NCBI GenBank assembly: GCA_017994815.1
Contig: JAGOJY010000001.1
Span: 62,001 to 126,000 of the forward strand
Origin: Acidobacteriota bacterium
Lineage (GTDB): Bacteria; Acidobacteriota; Polarisedimenticolia; J045
DNA: 64,000 bases
Direction of reading: 5' to 3'
The translations under genes were made by a program, and so were the position numbers. The notes beneath the pieces are model-generated. The model made no database searches, had not been told where the DNA came from, and worked only from the letters and a program-made list of their open reading frames with translations. This document shows positions 1 to 9,191 of the stretch, one piece after another. How positions within the stretch are numbered: position 1 is the stretch's first letter; each line of letters starts with the position of its first letter.

Positions 1-182
1 CCGCGAGCATCGTCAAGAACTTCCCGTGGGTGCACCTGCTCGACGTCGATCGGGCGATGTTCCGCTCGCTGCTCGTCGTCGAGACCCCGACGGTTTACCT
101 GATCGGGCACGACGGCAACGTCGAGGCGATCAACGTCGGCGCCAGCATCAACTGGGACAAGTGGCTGAACAAGACCCGCTGA
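1..182 (+). CDS. C-terminal fragment of a possible redoxin/thioredoxin-like protein
   Basis: An open frame enters from the left edge (first full codon at base 3) and ends in TGA at 180-182, giving about 59 residues. The text reads ASIVKNFPWVHLLDVD, then TVYLIGHDGNVEAIN and a lysine/tryptophan-rich end (WDKWLNKTR). A beta-strand with TPTVYLI followed by a GHDG turn is the usual C-terminal strand pair of TlpA/AhpC-like thioredoxin folds, where a cis-proline precedes the strand. The catalytic CxxC region would lie outside the window, so the assignment is a guess from fold pattern only. Confidence 0.4.
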   Translation, partial: ASIVKNFPWVHLLDVDRAMFRSLLVVETPTVYLIGHDGNVEAINVGASINWDKWLNKTR

Positions 183-204
183 AGGGCAGGACGACGCGTT
201 TGCG

Positions 205-221
205 GGCCGGCTGCGCCGGCC
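205..221. terminator. Hairpin between convergent genes
   Basis: A perfect inverted repeat GGCCGGC-tgc-GCCGGCC is followed by TTTA. It lies between the stop of the left-edge gene (182) and the stop of the GH57 gene (223), so it can serve both strands. The identical 17-mer, reverse complemented, recurs at 41007-41023 in another convergent gap. Confidence 0.6.
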
Positions 222-222
222 T

Positions 223-1815
223 TTACGAGAGCGCCCAGTCGAGGTCGAGGTCGGGGAGGATGCGGTCGCGGTCCTCGAGATCGGCGAGGATCGTCTCGTC
301 GTGCGGACCCTCGTCGAGCATCCGGGCGAGCGCGCCGAAGTTCTCGACGTGGCCGAGGAACCGGCGCTTCGCGTAGTCGGGCGCGGTCCCGTTGGTGACG
401 AGGAACGGCCAGTCGCTCGCCTGCGCGAGCATCGCCTCGCGGGCGGCCTGGCGCAGCACGCGGTCGACGAACGGCGATTCGCCCGCGCGGGTGCGCAGCA
501 GGCGCAGCAGGTCTTCGCCGAGCGCGACGAGCGGCGGGAGCATCCACTCCACCCGGGGGCCGAGCCAGGTTTCGAAGTAGCCGCCGGCACCCCAGGTGCT
601 CGTTTCCAACTCCACGACCTCCCGTTCGGGCCACGCCTCCAGGACGTCGGCGGGGGTCAGCGCCGCCAGTTCGTCCTGGTCCCAGGCGAGGCCGCGAAAC
701 AGCTGGTCGAGGAACCACGGCCCCTCGAACCACCAGTGGCCGAACAGTTCGGCGTCGTAGGGGCAGGCGATCACCGCCGGGCGGCCCGTGCGACCGGTGA
801 AGCCGCGGGCCTCGGCGAGGCGCGCCGCGAGGAAGTGCGCCGCGTGGTCCGCGGCCCGCTCCCGCCCGCCAACGGGGTCGTACAGCTCGGGATGGCGGCC
901 GCTGCGATCGGCGACGCGGTGGTACTTGAGGCCGGTGAAGGAACGTTCGCCGGAGGGGTCGGCGCAGGGTTGCAGCAGCTCGGCCGGCAGTTCCCAGCCG
1001 ATGTCGCGGTGGAAGTCGCGGTAGACAGGGTCCGCCGGGTAGCCCGCCCGCGACGACCAGACTTGCTGGGCCGCGGACGGATCGCGGGCGAACGCGGCCA
1101 CGCCGCGCGGGCCGCGCACGGGCGCGAACACGCCGTCGCGCGGCCGCGGGCTGGCGTGCTCGAGCGCGTGGGTCTCGACGAAGAACCAGCGCAGGCCGGC
1201 CTCGGCCAGGTGGCGCTCGAGCGCCGGCGCGAACGCGCACTCCGGCAGCCAGATCCCGCGCGGCGCACGACCGAACACGCGTTGGTGTTCCCGGACGGCG
1301 GAACGCACCTGCCCGCGGACGATCTCCGGCCGGTCGAGCCACAGCGGGAGCAGCGCGTGCGTCGCCCCGCACGTGGCCAGCTCCAGCACGCCCTCGGCCT
1401 CGAGCCGCGCCAGCTCGCCCGGGATGTCGCGCCGGAGTTCCTCGCGGTACAGCGCCAGCAGCCGCTCGAGACGTTCCCGGTAGAAGCGCACGAGCTGCTG
1501 CAGCGGGCCGTTCCCCGCGGCGCGCTGCCGCTCGCGGTCCACCAGCTGCAGCAGGTCCAGCGCGTGCTGCTCGGTGCGGCGGGTCAACAGCGGGTCGGAG
1601 AGCATCGCCACGAGCGTCGGCGAGACGTCGATCGTGATCCGCAGCGGGATCCCGTCCGCGGTCAGCCCGCGCAGCGTGTCGATCAGCGGCAGGTAGCTCT
1701 CGAGCACGGCCTCGAACAGCCACCGCTCCTCGAGGAACGCCGGCAGCTCGGCGTGGCGCACCCACGGCAGGTGGGCGTGCAGGAGCAGGACCAGCGCGGA
1801 GCGGGGGCGGATCAA
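223..1815 (-). CDS. GH57-family 1,4-alpha-glucan branching enzyme
   Basis: This 530-residue protein has the hallmarks of GH57 branching enzymes, which cleave alpha-1,4 glucan and re-link it as alpha-1,6 branches in cytoplasmic glycogen synthesis. It opens with a LLLHAHLPWVRH strand (conserved HxHxP). The predicted nucleophile is Glu192 in GIWLPECAF and the acid/base is Asp354 in CPYDAELFGHWWFEGP, both in family-typical contexts. The length matches the short bacterial branching enzymes (about 520 residues). The start is a TTG whose first bases overlap the TGA of the upstream DUF4912-like gene (TTGA, 1812-1815), implying translational coupling. An amylase of the same family is the alternative, but the WLPEC and WWFEGP context favours branching. 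Confidence 0.85.
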   Translation of the reverse strand: MIRPRSALVLLLHAHLPWVRHAELPAFLEERWLFEAVLESYLPLIDTLRGLTADGIPLRITIDVSPTLVAMLSDPLLTRRTEQHALDLLQLVDRERQRAAGNGPLQQLVRFYRERLERLLALYREELRRDIPGELARLEAEGVLELATCGATHALLPLWLDRPEIVRGQVRSAVREHQRVFGRAPRGIWLPECAFAPALERHLAEAGLRWFFVETHALEHASPRPRDGVFAPVRGPRGVAAFARDPSAAQQVWSSRAGYPADPVYRDFHRDIGWELPAELLQPCADPSGERSFTGLKYHRVADRSGRHPELYDPVGGRERAADHAAHFLAARLAEARGFTGRTGRPAVIACPYDAELFGHWWFEGPWFLDQLFRGLAWDQDELAALTPADVLEAWPEREVVELETSTWGAGGYFETWLGPRVEWMLPPLVALGEDLLRLLRTRAGESPFVDRVLRQAAREAMLAQASDWPFLVTNGTAPDYAKRRFLGHVENFGALARMLDEGPHDETILADLEDRDRILPDLDLDWALS

Positions 1816-2132
1816 CGGTCCACCCGCCCGCCGCGGTCAACCGGTGAACTCGGCAGCGGGTCGCGTGCGGCCCCGCACGGCAGGTGCGCCAGCGGCGAGC
1901 GCGCGATCGGCGTGAAACCCGGCGTGGTGCCGAGCTCGAGGTGGACGGACATCCCGGGCTTTGGCAGCTCGAAGACATGCGTCCCGGAAGGAAGCTCCAG
2001 GACGATCTCGGCCAGCAGTACGCCGCCGGAGATCAGGCGCAACGCGGTGCACGCCGGATCGCAGCCGGCCCACGCGGCCACGATCCGCAGCGGATCCTTG
2101 ACGAATGCCCGGGCGACCCCCATGCCGGGCAC
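1812..2132 (-). CDS. Small DUF4912-like protein coupled to the GH57 enzyme
   Basis: A 106-residue protein containing ARAFVKDPLRIVAAW, then a beta-rich middle with SGTHVFELPKPGMSVHLELG. The VKDP-x-x-I-x-A-x-W pattern with the later glycine/tyrosine-type sheet resembles DUF4912, a small domain often encoded beside GH57 alpha-glucan enzymes and probably of carbohydrate-binding fold. It is first in a two-gene unit and ends 4 nt inside the branching enzyme gene. No catalytic motif is visible. Its function is unknown; a role in glycogen metabolism is inferred only from coupling. Confidence 0.6.
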   Translation of the reverse strand: MPGMGVARAFVKDPLRIVAAWAGCDPACTALRLISGGVLLAEIVLELPSGTHVFELPKPGMSVHLELGTTPGFTPIARSPLAHLPCGAARDPLPSSPVDRGGRVDR

Positions 2133-2195
2133 ATCATGCGCGCATCGCGGGAGGAATGGGGAGCGGGGCGCCGGCCGGGCGAACGCCGCCGCGAG

Positions 2196-3350
2196 TCAGC
2201 CCCGCACGGCCGCCGCGACGAGCGCGACCGCGTCGTCGATCTGCGCTTCGGATGTGGAGCGCCCGACCGAGAACCGCACCGTTCCCATCGCCCACTCGGG
2301 TGGTACGCCCATCGCGCGCAACACGCCCGACATCTCGACCGTCCCGGAGTGGCACGCCGCACCCGGCGAGGCCGCGACCTCCGCGCCCAGGCGGTCGAGC
2401 AGCGCGTTCGCATCGACGTCGCGGAAAGCGACGCTGAGCGTGTTCGGCAGCCGCTGCTCCGGGTGGCCGTTCCGGCGGACGCGATCGTCGCCCAGTTCGC
2501 GCACGAGCCCGCGGTGCAGGCGCTCGCACAGCGCGCGGAAGCGCGGCGCGTCCGCGGCGAGCCGCGCACGCGCGATCTCGCAGGCGCGGCCGAGCCCGAC
2601 GACCTGCGCCACGGCGACCGTCCCCGCGCGCAGCCCCCGCTCGTGCCCCGCGCCGTGCAGCAGCGGCTCCAGTTCGACGCCGGCGCGCACGTACAGCGCG
2701 CCGACGCCCTTCGGCCCGTACAGCTTGTGGCCGGCGATCGTCAGAAGGTCCACCCCCAGCTCGCGCACGTCGAGCGGGACCTTGCCCGCGCTCTGCGCGG
2801 CGTCCGAGTGCAGGAGCGCGCCCGCGCCGTGCGCGATCGTGGCCAGCTCGGCGATCGGCTGCAGCGTGCCCACCTCGTTGTTCGAGTGCATGACGCTGAC
2901 GAGCAACGTGGTGCCGGAGAGCACCCGCGCGAGATCGGGCGCCGCGACGCGCCCGGTGGCGTCGACCGGCAGCTCCCGGACGCGCAGGCCGAGCCTGCCG
3001 AGCCACGCGGCGGTCTTGGACACCGAGGGGTGTTCGACGGCGGAGATGACGATCTCGGCCCGGGTCCGGCCCGGGGCGAACGCGGCGCCCTTGAGCGCGA
3101 AGTTGTTGCTCTCCGTCCCGCCGCTGGTGAAGAGGATCTCGTCCGCCCCGCAACCGAGCAGCGCCGCGACCTGCGCCCGTGCCGCCTCCGCCGCCTCGCG
3201 CGCGGACCGGCCCCAGGCGTGCCCGCTCGAGGTGTTCCCGAACCCGCCGTGGAGGTAGGGCAGCATCGCCTCCACGACTTGCGCGGCCACCGGCGTGGTG
3301 GCGTTGTGGTCGAGGTAGATCGGCCGGGTGTTCGCGGGGGTGGGGGACAT
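2196..3350 (-). CDS. Cysteine desulfurase / selenocysteine lyase-like class V aminotransferase
   Basis: A 384-residue PLP enzyme that removes sulfur from cysteine (or selenium from selenocysteine). It begins IYLDHNATTPVAAQVVEAM, has FTSGGTESNNFALKG, the cofactor aspartate in HSDAAQSAG, the Schiff-base lysine in IAGHKLYGPKGVGALY and a catalytic Cys333 in SPGAACHSGTVEM. That loop length matches NifS/IscS, but the GAACHSG wording resembles selenocysteine lyases more than the usual GSACxS. ATG at 3350 is chosen because the domain starts about ten residues later. No IscU, SufU or tRNA-thiolation partner is adjacent, so the acceptor is unknown. Confidence 0.88.
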   Translation of the reverse strand: MSPTPANTRPIYLDHNATTPVAAQVVEAMLPYLHGGFGNTSSGHAWGRSAREAAEAARAQVAALLGCGADEILFTSGGTESNNFALKGAAFAPGRTRAEIVISAVEHPSVSKTAAWLGRLGLRVRELPVDATGRVAAPDLARVLSGTTLLVSVMHSNNEVGTLQPIAELATIAHGAGALLHSDAAQSAGKVPLDVRELGVDLLTIAGHKLYGPKGVGALYVRAGVELEPLLHGAGHERGLRAGTVAVAQVVGLGRACEIARARLAADAPRFRALCERLHRGLVRELGDDRVRRNGHPEQRLPNTLSVAFRDVDANALLDRLGAEVAASPGAACHSGTVEMSGVLRAMGVPPEWAMGTVRFSVGRSTSEAQIDDAVALVAAAVRG

Positions 3351-3394
3351 GGCGGGCGTATTCTGCCCGAAATGTCCCCCCCGAACCGGTCCGT

Positions 3395-5095
3395 TCACCG
3401 CGCGGCGCCGGTGCGCTCCTCCACCGGGCCCGGCTGGCACAGGCACGACGAGCTGATTTCCAAATCGCCGGCGCTCCACACCTTGTCGAAGCGCACCTGG
3501 ACCTGCGCCGCCTCGGCGTCTTTCTTCTGCAAAGCGAGGCTGCGCGCGAGGCCGTAGAGCGACCAGCCGTTTTCCGGCAGCTTGTGCAGGTCGTCGCGGT
3601 AGACCTGCTCGGCTTCCTCCGCGCGGCCGTGTCGCACGAGCGCCGCGCCGAGCGCGTGCCGCACCGGCAGGATCCAGTCCGGCGGTTCGTCGTAGCGCAG
3701 GGCGTCCTCGGCCTTGACGCCGGCGCGCAGGCGCGCCAGCCCGTCGTCGAGCTTGCCGTCGGCGACGAGAATCTCCCCGGCCAGCATGTGCTCGGCGACG
3801 TTCAACAGGTCGAGGGCGCTGTTGTTGCCGAACGTGGCGTCGGCCGGGACCTTGGCCCTGGCCGCGAGGAACGCTTGCTCCTCGGCGCGGGCCTCCGGGA
3901 GCATTCCCTTGGCGGCGTAGGCCACGCCGCGCGCCTGGTGCCGCATCGCGCGGGTGACCGGCAGGTACTCCGCCGGCTCGGGCTCGGCCAGCACCTCGTC
4001 CCAGCGGCCGAACCGCACCAGCATCTCGATCGGCATGGCGATGAACCCGTCGGCGAAGGCGTTCTGCTTCAGCCAGTCCTCGGGGATGCCGGCGACCATC
4101 TCGCGCACGGCGTGCAGCGCCTGCGCGCTCTGGCCCTGCATCATCGACGCGAAGGCCAGCATGTGGTGATTGTGCGCCATGTACAACCGGTAGAAGTTCT
4201 GCTGCGACGACTTCTCGCGGTACGCGCGGTCGGCGGCCATCGCCTTCTGGTTGGCGATCGCGGCCTTTTCCCAGCGCCCGCGCCGCACGTCGATGTGCGA
4301 GGGCATGTGGACCATGTGGCCGAGCCCCGGCGCGAGGTCGCGCAGCCGGTCCGCGGCCGCGTCCGCCTTCTCGGGATGCGGCGAGGCCTCGACGGCGTGG
4401 ATGTACAGGTGGACGGCCAGCGGGTGGTCCGGCTTGTTTGCCATCACTTTTTCCAGCGTGGCCAGGATCTCGTCGGTTCCCGGCTGCGGCGTGCCGTCCG
4501 GCTTCCACAGGTCCCACGGCCGCAGGTCCATCAGCGACTCGGCGAACATCGCGCCGACGTCGGCGTCGTCGCCGTGGCGCTTCCAGACGGCGCGCATCGC
4601 GTCGGCGTACGCCTGGTCCAGCGGCGTGCGGTCCTCGGGCTGCGGCATGGCGTAGCGCTTGTCCAGCGCCGCGATCAGCTCGCGCTCCAGCGTGCCCGCC
4701 CGCGGCGCCAGCTTGCGCGCCTTCTCCAGCGCTTCCCACGCGGACTTGACGCGCGGAGCATCGACGCTCGGCCGGTTGATGTGCGGACCGTTGGCGTAGG
4801 CGATGCCCCAGTACGCCATGGCGCAGTCCGGGTCGAGTTCGGCGGCACGTCGGAAAGAGCGGATCGCCTCGTCGTGATTGAAGGCGTAGAGGAAATTCAG
4901 CCCTTGGTCGAAGTAGCGCTGCGCCTCGGGCGAACTCGTCCTCACCTTGCGCGTGTGCTTGCCGAGCCCGTCGAAGAGCGGGACGCTCGTCGCGGTGGGC
5001 GTGGCGCTCGTGCCGGAGGCGCTGGCGTTGTCGCCGCAGCGCAACGACACGCCCACGATCAAAAGGCAAGAGGCGGCCAGCAGGGAACGTCTCAT
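3395..5095 (-). CDS. TPR-containing probable lipoprotein
   Basis: A 566-residue exported protein. The signal is MRRSLLAASCLLIVGVSLRCGDN; Cys20 followed by G/D/N suggests lipidation although the SLRC box is imperfect. Tetratricopeptide-like helices start around residue 60 (AQRYFDQGLNFLYAFNHDEAIRSF) and recur to the C-terminus (GRAEEAEQVYRDDLHKLPENGW). The centre is histidine- and methionine-rich (GLGHMVHMPSHIDVR, MAHNHHMLAF), a feature of a conserved but uncharacterised bacterial family, and might bind metal. The start is supported by AGGGGAGG seven bases upstream. It is divergent from the sigma-54-preceded gene at 5325. Function unknown. Confidence 0.75.
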   Translation of the reverse strand: MRRSLLAASCLLIVGVSLRCGDNASASGTSATPTATSVPLFDGLGKHTRKVRTSSPEAQRYFDQGLNFLYAFNHDEAIRSFRRAAELDPDCAMAYWGIAYANGPHINRPSVDAPRVKSAWEALEKARKLAPRAGTLERELIAALDKRYAMPQPEDRTPLDQAYADAMRAVWKRHGDDADVGAMFAESLMDLRPWDLWKPDGTPQPGTDEILATLEKVMANKPDHPLAVHLYIHAVEASPHPEKADAAADRLRDLAPGLGHMVHMPSHIDVRRGRWEKAAIANQKAMAADRAYREKSSQQNFYRLYMAHNHHMLAFASMMQGQSAQALHAVREMVAGIPEDWLKQNAFADGFIAMPIEMLVRFGRWDEVLAEPEPAEYLPVTRAMRHQARGVAYAAKGMLPEARAEEQAFLAARAKVPADATFGNNSALDLLNVAEHMLAGEILVADGKLDDGLARLRAGVKAEDALRYDEPPDWILPVRHALGAALVRHGRAEEAEQVYRDDLHKLPENGWSLYGLARSLALQKKDAEAAQVQVRFDKVWSAGDLEISSSCLCQPGPVEERTGAAR

Positions 5096-5270
5096 GGTCT
5101 TGCCTCCCCTGGGATGCCGGCCGGGCCCCGGCGCGCGGAGTTTGTCATCCCGCGGAGGTGCCGGGGAGTCCACGAACCTGTTCGTCAGGCGTCCCCGGCA
5201 GAGGATGCCGGTGTCCCCGGCGGGCGACGCGGGCGGGGCCGGAACCGGCGGTATTCGGGGCTTGCCGCGG

Positions 5271-5286
5271 TGGCACGCGTGATGCA
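5271..5286 (+). promoter_or_regulatory. Near-consensus sigma-54 (-24/-12) promoter
   Basis: TGGCACGCGTGATGCA matches the RpoN consensus TGGCACGNNNNTTGCW at every fixed position except one (A for T). The GG and GC elements have the correct spacing. Predicted transcription start is near 5297, leaving a leader of about 28 nt with AAAGGAG (5311-5317) before the ATG at 5325. Such promoters need an enhancer-binding ATPase; none is encoded in the window. Confidence 0.75.
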
Positions 5287-5324
5287 GTGGGCTGGCCGTG
5301 TCAGCTCGAGAAAGGAGCACCCCG

Positions 5325-5921
5325 ATGAAAAAAATCGGCATGTTGCTCGTCGTCGCCGCGTCCTTCGGCGCGGCCTTCGCCGGCGGGCGCACCAGCGAGC
5401 GCTTCGCCTTCGCCACCTACCGCGAGGACGTCAACCGCATCACGGTCCTCGTCGACGCCGCGCCCGCGGCGTGGAACAACGGCGAGGCGTTCATCCCGCT
5501 GCACATCGCCGTCGGCATGGACCCCGGCCGCAAGTCGGTCCAGATCACGCCCGAGTCGTTCCGGCTGGTGGACGCCACGGGCAAGGCGGTCGCCGCCGCC
5601 GGGTACCAGGAACTGGCCCGGGGTTACCGCCGGGTCGGCTACGACATGGCGCTGATCCGCCAGCGCCCGCTGGTCGTCGGCAACCTGTTCGGGACCCGGC
5701 GCGTCCTGCAGGCCAACTTCTACCCGATCGCGCAGCGCGGCCTGCGCACCGAGCAGGTCGAGCTCGCCCCCGGGACGTGGTTCCACGACGTGATCTACTT
5801 CCCGCGGCCCGCGGCCGGAATCGGCGGCGTGATGACGCTGCAGCTCTCCGGCAACGGGATCGAGGTCCCGATCGAGGTACGGTTCCGCGTTCCCGGCCCG
5901 GCCGGCCGCGACAGCGCCTGA
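5325..5921 (+). CDS. Secreted protein of unknown function, sigma-54 preceded
   Basis: A 198-residue protein with a clear signal peptide (MKKIGMLLVVAASFGAAFAGG). The mature part is beta-rich: VNRITVLVDAAPAAWN, FIPLHIAVGMDPG, ITPESFRLVDATGKAV and a terminal sheet IGGVMTLQLSGNGIEVPIEVRFRV. This looks like an immunoglobulin-like or DUF4352-type exported domain, but I do not recognise the family. ATG at 5325 was chosen over an upstream GTG because it sits eight bases after AAAGGAG and opens a canonical signal peptide. The gene stands alone, bounded by a strong promoter and a hairpin. Confidence 0.75.
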   Translation: MKKIGMLLVVAASFGAAFAGGRTSERFAFATYREDVNRITVLVDAAPAAWNNGEAFIPLHIAVGMDPGRKSVQITPESFRLVDATGKAVAAAGYQELARGYRRVGYDMALIRQRPLVVGNLFGTRRVLQANFYPIAQRGLRTEQVELAPGTWFHDVIYFPRPAAGIGGVMTLQLSGNGIEVPIEVRFRVPGPAGRDSA

Positions 5922-5931
5922 AACGAACGCC

Positions 5932-5958
5932 GGGGGACAGGTGTTCCACCTGTCCCCC
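5932..5958. repeat. Perfect palindromic hairpin, REP-like or terminator
   Basis: GGGGGACAGGTG-ttc-CACCTGTCCCCC is a perfect 12-bp stem with a 3-nt loop just after the stop at 5921. A second copy of one arm, ACCTGTCCCCC, follows at 5979-5989. There is no T-run, so it is either a bidirectional terminator or a REP-type element. The gap lies between convergent genes. Confidence 0.55.
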
Positions 5959-5992
5959 TCGTCGGCGCCCGGCGTGCTACCTGTCCCCCGGG

Positions 5993-7321
5993 TTACGCGG
6001 CGCCGCGCTCGTCGCGCGTGAACTGCTCGGTCTCGGTGGACTCCTCGAGCGCGAGCGTCGAGGCCAGTCCGCTCGACACCACCTGCGCGACCTGGTCGAA
6101 GTAGCCGGTGCCGACCTCGCGCTGGTGCCGCGTCGCGGTGTACCCCTCGGCCTCGGCCGCGAACTCGCGCTGCTGCAGCTCCGAGTAGGCGGCCATCCCG
6201 CGGTCGCGGTACCCCCGTGCGAGCGCGAACATGCCGAGGTTCAGCGCGTGGAACCCGGCCAGCGTGACGAACTGGAACATGTAGCCCATCCGCGCCAGCT
6301 CGGACTGGAACCGTGCGATGGTCTGCGGATCGAGGTGGCGCTGCCAGTTGAACGACGGCGAGCAGTTGTAGGCCAGCAGCTTGCCCGGGAACTGCGCGTG
6401 CACGCCCTCGGCGAAACGCCGCGCCTCGTCCAGGTCGGGCGTGCTCGTCTCGCACCAGATCATGTCGGCGTACGGCGCGTAGGCCAGGGCGCGCGCGATC
6501 GCGCACTCGAGGCCGCCGCGCATCCGGAAGAACCCCTCCGGGGTGCGCTCGCCGGTGAAGAACTCGCGGTCGCGCGGGTCCACGTCGGATGTCACCAGCC
6601 GCGCGCTGCAGGCATCGGTCCGCGCGATCAGGATCGTCGGCACGCCGGAAACGTCCGCGGCCAGCCGCGCGGCGACCAGCGTGCGGACGAACTGCCCCGT
6701 CGGGACCAGCACCTTCCCGCCCAGGTGCCCGCACTTCTTCTCGGACGAAAGCTGGTCCTCGAAGTGCACACCGGCCGCGCCGGACTCGATCATCCCCTTC
6801 ATCAGCTCGAACGCGTTGAGCGGCCCGCCGAAGCCGGCCTCGGCGTCGGCGACGAGCGGCGCGAGCCAGCTGCGCGTGCTCTTGCCCTCGGCGTGCTCGA
6901 CCTGGTCGGCGCGCAGCAGCGCCTGGTTGATGCGGCGCACGAGGCGCGGGACGCTGTCCACCGGGTACAGGCTCTGGTCCGGGTACGTCGCGCCGCAGGA
7001 GTTCGCGTCGGCCGCGACCTGCCAGCCGCTGACGTAGATCGCCTCCAGACCCGCGCGGACCATCTGCACGGCCTGGCTCCCGCTCAGCGCGCCGAGCGCG
7101 CGCACCGCACCCTCGCGATGGAGCAGCCGCCACAGGCGTTCGGCGCCGAGCCGCGCCAGCGTGTGCTCGACGACGACCGAGCCGCGCAGGCGCTGGACGT
7201 CGGCCGCGGCGTAGGGCCGCAGCACGCCGTCCCAGCGGTTCGGGGAGGAAGAGGGGACAAGTCCGGCCGGCAGGTCGGCGGACAGCGGTTCTCGTTGGCG
7301 GAACGGGTGAGCTTCGAACAT
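5993..7321 (-). CDS. aceA: Isocitrate lyase
   Basis: A 442-residue enzyme that splits isocitrate into glyoxylate and succinate, the first step of the glyoxylate shunt that allows growth on acetate or fatty acids. The signature KKCGHLGGK, with catalytic Cys197, is intact. Other conserved blocks include [45 protein letters not shown] and YNCSPSFNW. The length agrees with the bacterial type (about 430). The gene sits 46 nt downstream of malate synthase on the same strand with GGGAG before the ATG, so the two are probably co-transcribed. A serine/proline-rich insertion near residues 20-30 is the only oddity. Confidence 0.97.
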   Translation of the reverse strand: MFEAHPFRQREPLSADLPAGLVPSSSPNRWDGVLRPYAAADVQRLRGSVVVEHTLARLGAERLWRLLHREGAVRALGALSGSQAVQMVRAGLEAIYVSGWQVAADANSCGATYPDQSLYPVDSVPRLVRRINQALLRADQVEHAEGKSTRSWLAPLVADAEAGFGGPLNAFELMKGMIESGAAGVHFEDQLSSEKKCGHLGGKVLVPTGQFVRTLVAARLAADVSGVPTILIARTDACSARLVTSDVDPRDREFFTGERTPEGFFRMRGGLECAIARALAYAPYADMIWCETSTPDLDEARRFAEGVHAQFPGKLLAYNCSPSFNWQRHLDPQTIARFQSELARMGYMFQFVTLAGFHALNLGMFALARGYRDRGMAAYSELQQREFAAEAEGYTATRHQREVGTGYFDQVAQVVSSGLASTLALEESTETEQFTRDERGAA

Positions 7322-7367
7322 GGCGCATCGTCTCCCGGCCCACGCGGCGGGCCACGAATTCAGCGGG

Positions 7368-8993
<1,626 letters not shown>

Positions 8994-9099
8994 CGGTCAG
9001 GCGATCTCCACTGTCGAGGGGGCGCGTCGGACGAATTCCAGCCTGCCGGCACTCCGCTCCTCCGGCCAGCCTCTTGACCGTCTCGGGGGGCAAAGGTGA

Positions 9100-9149
9100 C
9101 AAAGCTTTTCCGTTGTTTGTTGTCAACGTGCAAAGCTTGTAAAGTTTCC
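9100..9149. promoter_or_regulatory. Repeated CAAAGCTT boxes and promoter between aceB and its regulator
   Basis: An AT-rich island in otherwise GC-rich DNA carries CAAAGCTT at 9100-9107 and again at 9131-9138, 31 bp apart (about three helical turns), plus a related GTAAAGTTTCC at 9139-9149. The wording resembles the RamB operator of corynebacteria (AACTTTGCAAA and its complement). On the minus strand a perfect TTGACA (-35) lies at 9126-9121 between the boxes, and the -10 position falls at the left box. Regulator binding here would overlap the aceB promoter. Confidence 0.6.
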
Positions 9150-9191
9150 GGGCCCGGCGCGCTCGCGCTGCTCAGGTTCCCGGATCGACTG

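Noticed and set aside
7230..7262. Serine/proline-rich insertion near the isocitrate lyase N-terminus as an inserted repeat
   Set aside because: GGGGACAAG there resembles the nearby GGGGACAGG palindrome arm only partly, with no second arm; it is part of the open frame and needs no special explanation.
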